Origin: Anaerotignum sp.
GTDB taxonomy: Bacteria > Bacillota > Clostridia > Lachnospirales > Anaerotignaceae
NCBI RefSeq assembly: GCF_030625865.1
Contig: NZ_DAOUQB010000023.1
Location: 1 to 52,918 of the forward strand
Direction of reading: 5' to 3'
Length of the DNA stretch: 52,918 bases
In this document: piece by piece, positions 36,548-44,792 of the stretch
How positions within the stretch are numbered: the first letter of the stretch is position 1
Layout: each line of letters begins with the position of its first letter
The notes under the pieces: model-generated
Databases searched by the model: none
What the model was told of the DNA's origin: nothing
The model's input: the letters and a program-made list of their open reading frames with translations, nothing else
Position numbers and translations under genes: made by a program

Positions 36548-37708
36548 ATGAAAAAAATTTTACTGGTAGATGATGAAATTCCAATACTAAAAGCATTGGA
36601 AAGAGCTTTTTTTGATACCGATTATGATATCTATACTGCACAAAGTGGTGAACAGGCTCTTGGAATATTAGAAAATACTGAAGTTAATCTTGTAATAAGC
36701 GATATGAAAATGCCGTTTATGGATGGTTATGAATTGTTAAGCAAAATTAAGGAGAAATATCCTCAAACAATCAGAATAATTTTAAGTGGCTATACAGAAG
36801 AAAAAACAATAATTAAAGCTATTATAAAAAATATTGCGAAGGTATATTTTTTCAAACCATGGAATAATGAGGAACTTATCCATTGTGTTGAACAACTCTT
36901 TTACGTTGAAAGTATATTAAATGCTAACAATTTATTAGTTTTAATTAATAATTTGGATTCAATCCCCACAATTTCATTGAACTACAGAAATATCTTATCT
37001 TTGCTTGAAACAGATGAAGACATTAAAACGATTTCTTATGAGATAGAAAAAGACTTAGCTATTTCAACAAACTTACTACATGTTGCAAATTCTGCTCTTT
37101 ACGGAGTCAAAATAGGTTCTGTAAAACAAGCTGTAACTTATTTAGGCCTTCAAAATACGAAGCTTCTCATTACTTCAACTTCAATACTAAGCTCAATAAA
37201 TTCTAATGGTTATAAAAATCGTGATTTTGAAAAACTGTGGGATCATTCACGGCTAGCAAATAAAATATTAACTATAATCTACGAGAAATTCCTAAACAAA
37301 AAACTTCCGGAGACCTGTTTTTCAGCAGGATTGTTACATAACATAGGCATTTTAGCTATGAATTATGAATTGAATAGTAAGTTCATTGGTACAGATGAAA
37401 ATTTCAATAATTTGTTAGATTTGGAGAATAATGAATATGGGTTTACCCATCAAGAGGTAGGGGGTTATTTGCTAAGTTGGTGGGAATTACCTTTCCCGAT
37501 TGTGGAAGCTGCATTATTCCATCATCATCCTTTTAACGATGCAATTGTAAACAAGGAATTAGTATTTTGCGTGCACATTGCGCAAAAGTATGCATGGGAA
37601 ATTATGAATGAACCCATGAGAACACCGTTTTACCCCAAGACGTTTACAGTACTTGAAATAGAACAATATTGTTTTGAACAAAGGCTTAAAGAATTTCTAG
37701 AACAGTAG
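36548..37708 (+). CDS. Response regulator with HDOD output domain
   Basis: A 386-residue protein. The receiver (1-120) has phospho-Asp 52 in ISDMKMPFMDG and Lys in FFKPW. The HDOD domain (about 125-330) has IEKDLAISTNLLHVANSALYG, SVKQAVTYLGLQNTKLLI, and later CFSAGLLHNIGILAM and FTHQEVGGYLLSWWELP. HDOD domains are HD-GYP relatives that usually lack phosphodiesterase activity and act as signalling scaffolds. The ribosome site is weak (GAAGGAT). The two other receiver proteins upstream probably share a pathway with it. Confidence 0.9.
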   Translation: MKKILLVDDEIPILKALERAFFDTDYDIYTAQSGEQALGILENTEVNLVISDMKMPFMDGYELLSKIKEKYPQTIRIILSGYTEEKTIIKAIIKNIAKVYFFKPWNNEELIHCVEQLFYVESILNANNLLVLINNLDSIPTISLNYRNILSLLETDEDIKTISYEIEKDLAISTNLLHVANSALYGVKIGSVKQAVTYLGLQNTKLLITSTSILSSINSNGYKNRDFEKLWDHSRLANKILTIIYEKFLNKKLPETCFSAGLLHNIGILAMNYELNSKFIGTDENFNNLLDLENNEYGFTHQEVGGYLLSWWELPFPIVEAALFHHHPFNDAIVNKELVFCVHIAQKYAWEIMNEPMRTPFYPKTFTVLEIEQYCFEQRLKEFLEQ

Positions 37709-37917
37709 CGGCCTAGGCTGTAAGCTGATATTACTTTTAGCTTTGCCTTATATCCTTTCATCTGATTGTAATAGATGAATACGTAGCTGAAGCAGATAGT
37801 CCAAACTGATGTAAAATTAATTTATACAGCCTGCAAATAAAAAATTAACTAATCTTATAGGAATTAAAATGGCATTAATTAAGACCGTCATATTACGCTG
37901 GTCTAAGATTAAAAGTA

Positions 37918-38075
37918 TAGTTTACCTGGCTTCTGAAATGGAATCTGGGTATTTTTTACACGTGGATCTATTCCGGCAAAAGCAGTAAATGTACCTTTGT
38001 GAAAACGTGTCATTCACTTATTTTTGCTATGATTGAGGAACAAGTGTTGGACCAACATCCTTTATGGCCATTATG
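37918..38075 (-). mobile_element. Remnant of an IS110-family transposase
   Basis: On the minus strand, across frames, one reads AIKDVGPTLVPQ, IIAKISE and TFTAFAGIDPRVKNTQ. This is the order of the helix-hairpin-like and AFAGLDP segments of the C-terminal domain of IS110-type transposases. Stops and frameshifts interrupt it, and the rest of the element is missing. The flanks 37709-37917 hold no gene. Confidence 0.6.
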
Positions 38076-38219
38076 ATTGAATAATGTTTTCAGTCAGTTG
38101 CGGAGTGTCATTACGGAGCAAAATAATATTATTTTTTAATGTTATATTTCTTTGGAAAGCTTTGAGAGTATTTTTTTGAATGCTGTGTTAGATTATATAT
38201 TATGGCAAGCTAAGTGCAC

Positions 38220-38342
38220 ATGGAATTTGAACGTACAATGGCTTTCAGAGATGACGATTTTGTTGCAACTGTCGATAATGTAAGGATTCCTTTTATTTCA
38301 AAGAAAGATTTAGAAATGGACTTGACAAAATCGGCTCATTAG
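38220..38342 (+). pseudogene. Small frame resembling the C-terminal end of a nucleotidyltransferase
   Basis: A 40-residue frame contains FVATVDNVRIPFISKKDL, which recalls the VPFISLEDLIKxK strand-turn near the end of MNT-type nucleotidyltransferases. It lacks the catalytic GSxxG and a ribosome site, and it runs into the TetR promoter. It is most likely a fragment. Confidence 0.4.
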
Positions 38343-38350
38343 AATACTAT
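38322..38350 (+). promoter_or_regulatory. Promoter of the tetR-type gene
   Basis: TTGACA (38322-38327), 17-base spacer and TACTAT (38345-38350), 48 bases before the start codon. Confidence 0.8.
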
Positions 38351-38363
38351 TTATGTAACAGTG

Positions 38364-38384
38364 TTATATAACGCCGTTATATAA
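38364..38384. promoter_or_regulatory. Palindromic operator, probable TetR binding site
   Basis: TTATATAAC and its exact reverse complement are separated by GCC. The site begins 13 bases after the -10 box and spans the region just downstream of the predicted transcription start, a classical position for TetR-family autorepression. Confidence 0.72.
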
Positions 38385-38398
38385 GCGTGGAGGATAGT

Positions 38399-39016
38399 AT
38401 GAGCACAAATGATTTAAATACATTGCAGAAAATAATGGCTGTGGGTAAAAAAGAGTTTTTAGAAAAAGGCTTTAAAGATGCTTCCCTGAGAAATATTGTA
38501 AAATGTGCAGGTGTTACCACAGGCGCATTTTATGGGTATTACCCTGATAAAAAAGCCTTGTTTGAGGCACTGGTATCACCTGCGGTAAATGGGCTTAGAG
38601 TAATGTTTATGACAGCGCAACAGGAGTTTGATCAGTTGACGGAAGCAGAAAAAAAGGAAGCTGTGTATGAGTATTCGTCTGATGAGGTTAAAAAATTCAT
38701 GGCATATGTTTATGATTATTTTGACGAGTTCAAGTTACTTGTTTCCTGTGCAGAAGGAACAGACTTTTCGGATTTTATACACGATCTTGTAGAAATTGAG
38801 GTGGAGTACACCTTAAGGTTTATGAAGTCTACAGGTAATGATGCATTAGCATCTGGAAGGGCTACGCCTGAGCTGTTACACATTATTTCAAGTGCTTTTT
38901 TTTCTGCAATTTTTGAGACGGTTAAACATAATATGCCCAGAGAAACTGCGGACAATTATATAGATAGCTTAAGGCAGTTTTTTACCGCAGGATGGAAAAG
39001 AATTTTAAATTCATAA
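38399..39016 (+). CDS. TetR/AcrR family regulator
   Basis: A 205-residue protein with an N-terminal helix-turn-helix (FKDASLRNIVKCAGVTTGAFYGYYPDKKALFEALV), the standard TetR signature, and an all-helical ligand and dimerisation domain. The ATG at 38399 follows GGAGG. An in-frame GTG at 38387 overlaps that site and is rejected. It lies upstream of feoABC, the methyltransferase and the ABC pair, all in the same direction, so it may control them as well as itself through the palindrome upstream. Confidence 0.92.
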   Translation: MSTNDLNTLQKIMAVGKKEFLEKGFKDASLRNIVKCAGVTTGAFYGYYPDKKALFEALVSPAVNGLRVMFMTAQQEFDQLTEAEKKEAVYEYSSDEVKKFMAYVYDYFDEFKLLVSCAEGTDFSDFIHDLVEIEVEYTLRFMKSTGNDALASGRATPELLHIISSAFFSAIFETVKHNMPRETADNYIDSLRQFFTAGWKRILNS

Positions 39017-39385
39017 AAAGTTTATTAGTACGGTAAGCAATAAATTGAGGTTCAATAGAACCTCAAAAAAAATATTGGAAAGTTAGTGATTGCTAACTTT
39101 AAAGGCGGAAAAATAGTTTTTAAAATTAGAGAAGGAACAAAAGCATTTGTGTTTAAGATGCGGGATATGAAATGTGATGTTGGTTTTATCTTACTGAATT
39201 TGCGTTGAGATGAATTATGGCTGGGTCAGTAGTTATCTTTATAGCTTTTGTTGCATATCTGCTATCTCAGATTAGGGTGAGAATTGCCTGACTGAGAAGC
39301 AACTGGGCAAGGAATATTTAAAATATCAAATAGTTAAAAAATTTAAAATTAATTTATACACAAATAAAGTATAAGGAGGTTAAAT
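39017..39385. other. Intergenic region between tetR and feoA
   Basis: A hairpin at 39045-39066 (TTGAGGTTC/GAACCTCAA) is followed by A, not T. A perfect 8-6-8 inverted repeat, AAAGTTAG...CTAACTTT, lies at 39079-39100. A 24-residue hydrophobic frame at 39217-39291 (MAGSVVIFIAFVAYLLSQI) has no ribosome site. I found no convincing feo promoter and no classical Fur box here. Confidence 0.4.
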
Positions 39386-39616
39386 ATGAAAAAATTAAAT
39401 GAGGTAAAGAAAGGCGAAAAAGGCAAAATTTCATGCCTTCAGGGAGATTCCCGCTTTTTAAGCCGGATCACTTCTATTGGGCTCACGGTGGGAAGCGAGG
39501 TTGAAGTTATGCAAAATCAGAAAAAACAGCCAGTTTTGGTTTATGGAAGAGATACCATGATTGCGGTTAACCGAGATGAATGCGAAAAAATTATTATGGA
39601 GGTATCTACAAAATGA
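39386..39616 (+). CDS. feoA: Ferrous iron transport protein FeoA
   Basis: A 76-residue SH3-like protein that assists FeoB. It has the expected RITSIGLTVGSEVEVMQ segment and a C-terminal VYGRDTMIAVNRDECEKI. TAAGGAGG precedes the ATG. The stop overlaps the FeoB start (ATGA). Confidence 0.93.
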   Translation: MKKLNEVKKGEKGKISCLQGDSRFLSRITSIGLTVGSEVEVMQNQKKQPVLVYGRDTMIAVNRDECEKIIMEVSTK

Positions 39617-41652
39617 GTGATACAACAATAGCGTTGCTGGGACAGCCAAACTCAGGAAAATCAACATTATTTAATGGCCTTACCGGTTCTCGTCAGCATG
39701 TGGGAAATTGGCCGGGTAAAACTGTTGAAAAAAAAGAAGGCGCTTTTCACTACAACGGAATAAACTATGCTGTTGTAGATTTGCCGGGTACATATAGTCT
39801 TTCTGCCAATTCCGAGGAGGAAGTTGTTACGAGAGATTACATAGCAGGGAATAAGGCTGATTTGATTTGTATTCTTGCAGATGCCTCACAGCTAGAGCGG
39901 AGTTTGTTTATGCTGGCGGATTACACAGGTATCAATAAGCCTGTGGTATTGCTTCTCAACATGATGGATGTAGCGATTCAGCAGGGTAAAACCATTGATA
40001 GTCAAGCTATTTCAAAAAAACTTGGAATTCCAGTGATACCTATTACGGCTTTAAATCGAAAAGGTTATGAAGAATTCTACAAAATTATTGAAACCTCACA
40101 AAAATCAAATTCCACACTCAAAGAGAAAGAACTAACAGATATTTTCTTTGAAGTGATTGGTGAGCCGTTTAAGCAGTTGTTAAAGCTGTTGCCGAAGGAT
40201 GGCATAGGTGCGTTTTCCTCCTCGTGGTTGGCAGCAAAGTTACTGGAACAGGATAATCATGCAATGCAGCTTGTAAAATCCAAGGTTGATGTAAGCTGTT
40301 GGAGAGAGGTTGAAACTGTACTCTCCAGTGTGAAAAACGGTAATTTATTCACAGCAGACTGTAAATTTAAGTGGATAGAAAGTTTACTTAAGAATAGTGT
40401 AAAAAAAGCAGCAAATAAGCAAGGCAGGATGAATCGCTTCGATCGTATAGCCACAAGCAGGATTTGGGGAAAGCCCCTTGCAGTGGGAATCATTATATTA
40501 GGGCTCATTTTGTCCATGGTGATTGCGATTCCCATCATGGGGGTATTCCAGAAAATATCTCAAATTGCTACTGTGCAGCTTTCGACTGCGTTGGTTGCCG
40601 TTGGTGTCCCGAAAGTGGTAATTTCGCTGCTCTGCTATGGTATATTGACTGCGGTTACTTTTGCCTTAATGATGGTGAGTTTTGTGTTTGGCATCAGTCT
40701 AGTGTTTGGATTTATAGAAGAAATAGGTTATATGGCTCGTATTTCTTATGTATTTGATAGCACCATGTCTAAACTTGGACTACAGGGAAAGGCAATTATG
40801 CCTTTCTTAGTAAGCTTTGGTTGTAATATTGGCGGTGTGAGCGGAAGCAGGGTGATTGATTCTTGGGGACAGAGAGTAACTACGATAGCGCTTTCATGGG
40901 TTGTTCCATGTGCTGCCACATGGAGCGTTGTTGGGCTTGTGAGTACCGTTTTTTTTGGGAGTCATGCTTTATTGGTTGTGCTTTCCCTATTTGTAGTGGC
41001 CTCATTGCACATGGCAATTACTTCAAGACTATTCGGCAAACACTTAATTAAAGAAAGTGACAGAATTGGACTGATTATGGAGTTACCACCATATCACAAG
41101 CCACAATACAGAAATTTATTCCGGTTTGTTTTTATGCGTATGGGAGATGTACTGAAGCGTGCACTTAAGACCATTATTTTCGTAGCAGTTATATTCTGGG
41201 CTTTATCCTATACGTCAGACGGTAATGTAGCAAATAGTGTGATTTATAAGATTGGAACCTTTATCGAACCAGTGACCATGTGGTTTGGATTACGTTGGCA
41301 GACCTTTATGGCATTTTTATCCGCCGCTATGGGGAAAGAAGCGGCTCTTGGTGTATTGGCTGCGTTGTTTAATTCTCAGGGGCAGGCTGCTGGCATATGG
41401 GATGTTATTTCCAAGCAGGCGGAGGTAAGCACATCTGGTCTTGGCAACGCTATGCTTACTGATATTTCCAAGGCAGAAGCCTTAGCGTTTATTTATGCAT
41501 TTTTCTTTAATGTGCCTTGTCTAATGGCTGTCGTAACTACGCTACAGGAAACCCATTCACTAAAATGGACATTACGCATAGCAGGATATTACATGGGGGT
41601 TGCCTTACTGATGTCGGCTATTGCATATCATGTTGGACTTTTGATCTTTTAA
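39613..41652 (+). CDS. feoB: Ferrous iron transporter FeoB
   Basis: A 679-residue membrane GTPase for Fe(II) uptake. The G domain has G1 GQPNSGKST, G3 DLPGTYSL and a G4-type NMMD. A helical linker follows, and then the membrane part with two gate-like regions (including MPFLVSFGCNIGGVSGSRVI) and C-terminal helices (AALFNSQ, MLTDISKAEALAF, FFFNVPCLMAVVT). The ATG at 39613 overlaps the feoA stop. The earlier ATG at 39580 is inside feoA and rejected. Confidence 0.95.
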   Translation: MSDTTIALLGQPNSGKSTLFNGLTGSRQHVGNWPGKTVEKKEGAFHYNGINYAVVDLPGTYSLSANSEEEVVTRDYIAGNKADLICILADASQLERSLFMLADYTGINKPVVLLLNMMDVAIQQGKTIDSQAISKKLGIPVIPITALNRKGYEEFYKIIETSQKSNSTLKEKELTDIFFEVIGEPFKQLLKLLPKDGIGAFSSSWLAAKLLEQDNHAMQLVKSKVDVSCWREVETVLSSVKNGNLFTADCKFKWIESLLKNSVKKAANKQGRMNRFDRIATSRIWGKPLAVGIIILGLILSMVIAIPIMGVFQKISQIATVQLSTALVAVGVPKVVISLLCYGILTAVTFALMMVSFVFGISLVFGFIEEIGYMARISYVFDSTMSKLGLQGKAIMPFLVSFGCNIGGVSGSRVIDSWGQRVTTIALSWVVPCAATWSVVGLVSTVFFGSHALLVVLSLFVVASLHMAITSRLFGKHLIKESDRIGLIMELPPYHKPQYRNLFRFVFMRMGDVLKRALKTIIFVAVIFWALSYTSDGNVANSVIYKIGTFIEPVTMWFGLRWQTFMAFLSAAMGKEAALGVLAALFNSQGQAAGIWDVISKQAEVSTSGLGNAMLTDISKAEALAFIYAFFFNVPCLMAVVTTLQETHSLKWTLRIAGYYMGVALLMSAIAYHVGLLIF

Positions 41653-41663
41653 GGGGATGGACT

Positions 41664-41897
41664 ATGCTAAATGAAATTTTAGACCAATTTAAAAAAGGAA
41701 GAACATTTTCTTTTCAGGAGCTTGCGGACAGTTTAAATACGGATGTCCAAACTGTTAAGGCGCAAATAGATTATCTGGAAAGACAGGGTTATATAAAGAA
41801 AGTCGAGGTTTATACGAGTTGTGCTGGTGGATGCAGTAGCTGCGCAGGTTGTAATCAAGGGACACAGAGATCAATCATCTGGGAACTGTCTCAATAG
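41664..41897 (+). CDS. FeoC-like winged-helix protein with Cys cluster
   Basis: A 77-residue protein. The winged helix (FSFQELADSLNTDVQTVKAQIDYLERQGYIKKV) is followed by CAGGCSSCAGC, four cysteines able to bind a metal or iron-sulfur centre as in FeoC. The ATG at 41664 follows AAGGGG, 11 bases after the feoB stop. A larger frame starting inside feoB is a chance extension. It probably senses iron or oxygen state for FeoB or for transcription. Confidence 0.85.
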   Translation: MLNEILDQFKKGRTFSFQELADSLNTDVQTVKAQIDYLERQGYIKKVEVYTSCAGGCSSCAGCNQGTQRSIIWELSQ

Positions 41898-41949
41898 TTA
41901 TATAAGGATAATTAATTTAATAAGAGTGGATAAGAAATGGAGGGAAACT

Positions 41950-42972
41950 ATGACGCATTGTTCGCATGTAGACGCAAGCGTAAAAAAGCTGCTTGATATG
42001 ATTTATGCCCCAATGTATACGAAAACACTGTTTACGGCTATCGAGCTGGAACTTTTTTCGGAGCTTGAAGAGGGGAAAGTGTTTACGGAAGTAGCTGAAA
42101 AGCGAATGCTACATCCGGAAAATACGAGATTACTTCTCAATGCATTAACAGGTATGGAGCTTCTGGAAAAGAATGAGGGTCGTTATAGCAATACGGCATT
42201 GGCAAATAAATATCTTTTAAGAAAATCAGAGTGGTTTATTGGAGATCATCTTAGGGTGTATCACGCTGGTACCGGTTTTGATGAAATTGATATGGTTAAG
42301 CTGATAAAGGAAGGTCCCGGCGGTGAAGCTGAAGGAAAAGAGGGATTAGAGGCGTATGCCATATTTGGGGATTGGGCTGAAATGATGAAGACGCAGCAAA
42401 GGGGTGGAAGAGCCAAGGAAATTTCGGATATGGTTTCTGGGCTTTCGGAATTTAAGGGCTTTCAAAAAATGCTGGATCTTGGAGGAGGCCCGGGATTAAT
42501 CTCATTGGCTATTGTTAAACGTCATCCTGAACTTACGGCTATTATTTTTGATACGGCCGAGGTTGGCAGGGTTGCGGAGGAGTCGATAAAGGAAAATAAC
42601 CTTGAAAGCCGTGTTGAGGTAATGACGGGAGATTACCTAAAGGATTCCATTGGCGAGGGTTATGATTTTATTCTTGCCATAGGAACCCTAAATTTTGCAA
42701 AGCACAACCTAGACATGGTGGTTAAGAAAATATATGATGCACTAAACCCTTATGGCGTATTTATGTGCATTTCAGAGGGCTTAACCGATGAGGAAACCAG
42801 CCCCAAGGAGATGGTGGTTTCATGGTTGCCAAGCGTTTTGAGGGGCTTTGACTTTCAATTGAACCAGGGAGAGGTTAGTGATGCCATGCTTAGAAATGGA
42901 TTTAGAAATGTTTTTAAGCAGACGGTCAGTATGCTCACTGGGGACATGGACGTGGATATTGCAAGAAAATAG
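41950..42972 (+). CDS. SAM-dependent O-methyltransferase-like enzyme
   Basis: A 340-residue enzyme. The N-terminal winged-helix dimerisation domain (MIYAPMYTKTLFTAIELELF, ENTRLLLNALTGMELLEK) is followed by a Rossmann methyltransferase with motif I LDLGGGPGLISL and AIIFDTAEV. This fold is used by plant-type and polyketide O-methyltransferases and by tetrapyrrole and antibiotic methylases. The ATG at 41950 follows AGGGAAAC. It lies between feoC and two ABC half-transporters. A substrate, perhaps a small metal ligand, cannot be named from sequence. Confidence 0.87.
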   Translation: MTHCSHVDASVKKLLDMIYAPMYTKTLFTAIELELFSELEEGKVFTEVAEKRMLHPENTRLLLNALTGMELLEKNEGRYSNTALANKYLLRKSEWFIGDHLRVYHAGTGFDEIDMVKLIKEGPGGEAEGKEGLEAYAIFGDWAEMMKTQQRGGRAKEISDMVSGLSEFKGFQKMLDLGGGPGLISLAIVKRHPELTAIIFDTAEVGRVAEESIKENNLESRVEVMTGDYLKDSIGEGYDFILAIGTLNFAKHNLDMVVKKIYDALNPYGVFMCISEGLTDEETSPKEMVVSWLPSVLRGFDFQLNQGEVSDAMLRNGFRNVFKQTVSMLTGDMDVDIARK

Positions 42973-42986
42973 GAGGAATGCAAAAT

Positions 42987-44792
42987 ATGTCAAAAAAGAA
43001 AAAGAAATTCATATTAAAAAGATTTACACCTTATATGGGTAAGAAGAAAATTCTTTTGCCTTTTGCCTTGATTTTATCAGGATTATCGGCAGTACTTAAT
43101 ATCGTTCCCTTTGTATTGGTATGGTATATTACACGGGATATTTTGTCAAATTCCCAGTCCGCTAATTTATCAAGCATCGGGTTTTATGCGTGGCTTGCAT
43201 TTGGTAGTGCTGTAGGAGGCATCTTAGTATATTTTCTTTCCCTTATGTGTTCTCATTTGGCAGCCTTTCGTGTGGAAATTGGCATGCAGAAGCTTGGAGT
43301 GAAAAAGATTCTTTCAATGCCATTGGGTTTTTTTGATCAACATTCCAGCGGGAAAATCCGTAAAATTGTCAATGATGGCGCAGCAACGACACATAGTTTT
43401 TTGGCTCATCAGCTTCCTGATATGGCAGGAAGTGTTGTTTCGCCAATCATTCTAATTGTTTTGATTTTTACTGTTGATTGGAGAATGGGCGTAGCTTCTC
43501 TGGTACCGATTGTATTGGGTTTTATAACCATGCGGTTTATGATGAGTGCAGAAGGGAAAAATTTTCAGAAAATGTATTTTGATTCTTTGGAGGAAATGAG
43601 CTCTGAATCAGTAGAATACATCCGTGGCATTCCTGTGGTAAAAACCTTTGGGCAAAGCATTTTCTCGTTCAAGCGTTTTTATGACAGCATTATCAAATAT
43701 AAGGAGATGGTTCATGCATATACATTGCTTTGGCAAAAGCCAATGTCGTTTTACAGTACAATTATGCAGTCGGCAGCATTCTTTTTAATTCCAATGGCTA
43801 TTTTTTTAATAGGAAGAGGAGAAAATCTAGCGCTTGTCATTGCAGATTTTGTTTTTTATATTCTTATATCACCAATTTTCACTATGCTTTTAATGAAATC
43901 TATGCACTTTCAGCAAAACACCATGATTGCTGAGCAGGCAATCGACAGGCTGGATCAGCTTCTAGACTACCCTGCCATGAGTAATACAGAAAACAAAATC
44001 AGCATAAAAAATCATAATTTGGAGTTTAAAAATGTGGTTTTCTCCTATGCAGGCAGTGATAAGCCTGCCGTGGAAAAAATCAGTTTTAAATTAAAGGAAG
44101 GAGAAACCATAGCCCTCGTTGGAGCTTCGGGGGGTGGAAAAACTACGATTGCTAGGCTGGCAGCTAGGTTTTGGGATGTTGATGAAGGGGAAGTATTAGT
44201 TGGAGGCGTAAACGTAAAGGAAATTCCCAAAAAAGAGCTGATGGACAGCATTTCCTTAGTATTCCAAAACACCAAACTATTTAAAGATTCTTTAAAAGAA
44301 AACATTATATTTGGAAAAGAAAATGTTACAAAGGAAGAACTTGACAAAGCCATTGATTTTTCGCAGTCAAGAGAGATTATTGAAAACCTTTCAGCTGGAA
44401 TTGATACAATTATAGGTTCTAAAGGGATCTATCTTTCTGGTGGGGAGCAGCAAAGAATAGCCATTGCAAGAGCAATTGTAAAGAATGCTCCTATTGTGTT
44501 ACTAGATGAAGCCACTGCTTTTGCAGATCCGGAGAATGAGCATTTAATTCAAAAGGCTTTAAAGGAACTCAGTCGAGGAAAAACCACCCTTATGATTGCA
44601 CATCGTCTTACAACAGTGCAAAATGTGGATCGAATTTTGGTCATTCAAGAAGGAAAAATTGCGGAAGAGGGAAGTCACAAGGAATTGTTGAAGCGGGGAG
44701 GTATTTACAAAGCAATGTGGGAGGAATACCAAAAATCCGTAGATTGGAAAATAAAGGATAACGATGCAGCGATAGGAGGTCAATATGCTTAA
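42987..44792 (+). CDS. ABC transporter, permease-ATPase half 1
   Basis: A 601-residue protein with six N-terminal membrane helices and a C-terminal ATPase carrying Walker A GASGGGKTT, signature LSGGEQQRIAIARA, Walker B IVLLDEATAFADPE and H-loop IAHRL. The next gene encodes a second half, so a heterodimer is expected. The pair resembles YbtPQ/IrtAB-type metallophore transporters and drug exporters about equally. Starting ATG 42987 is 10 bases from AGGAGG, and the ATG at 42978 is too close to it. Confidence 0.9.
   Translation: MSKKKKKFILKRFTPYMGKKKILLPFALILSGLSAVLNIVPFVLVWYITRDILSNSQSANLSSIGFYAWLAFGSAVGGILVYFLSLMCSHLAAFRVEIGMQKLGVKKILSMPLGFFDQHSSGKIRKIVNDGAATTHSFLAHQLPDMAGSVVSPIILIVLIFTVDWRMGVASLVPIVLGFITMRFMMSAEGKNFQKMYFDSLEEMSSESVEYIRGIPVVKTFGQSIFSFKRFYDSIIKYKEMVHAYTLLWQKPMSFYSTIMQSAAFFLIPMAIFLIGRGENLALVIADFVFYILISPIFTMLLMKSMHFQQNTMIAEQAIDRLDQLLDYPAMSNTENKISIKNHNLEFKNVVFSYAGSDKPAVEKISFKLKEGETIALVGASGGGKTTIARLAARFWDVDEGEVLVGGVNVKEIPKKELMDSISLVFQNTKLFKDSLKENIIFGKENVTKEELDKAIDFSQSREIIENLSAGIDTIIGSKGIYLSGGEQQRIAIARAIVKNAPIVLLDEATAFADPENEHLIQKALKELSRGKTTLMIAHRLTTVQNVDRILVIQEGKIAEEGSHKELLKRGGIYKAMWEEYQKSVDWKIKDNDAAIGGQYA

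Noticed and set aside
39045-39066. Terminator after the tetR-type gene
   Set aside because: The hairpin is perfect but is followed by A residues on the plus strand, so read-through toward feoA remains possible.
39217-39291. 24-residue hydrophobic peptide before feoA
   Set aside because: It resembles small Feo-associated membrane peptides, but has no ribosome site and lacks the usual cysteines.
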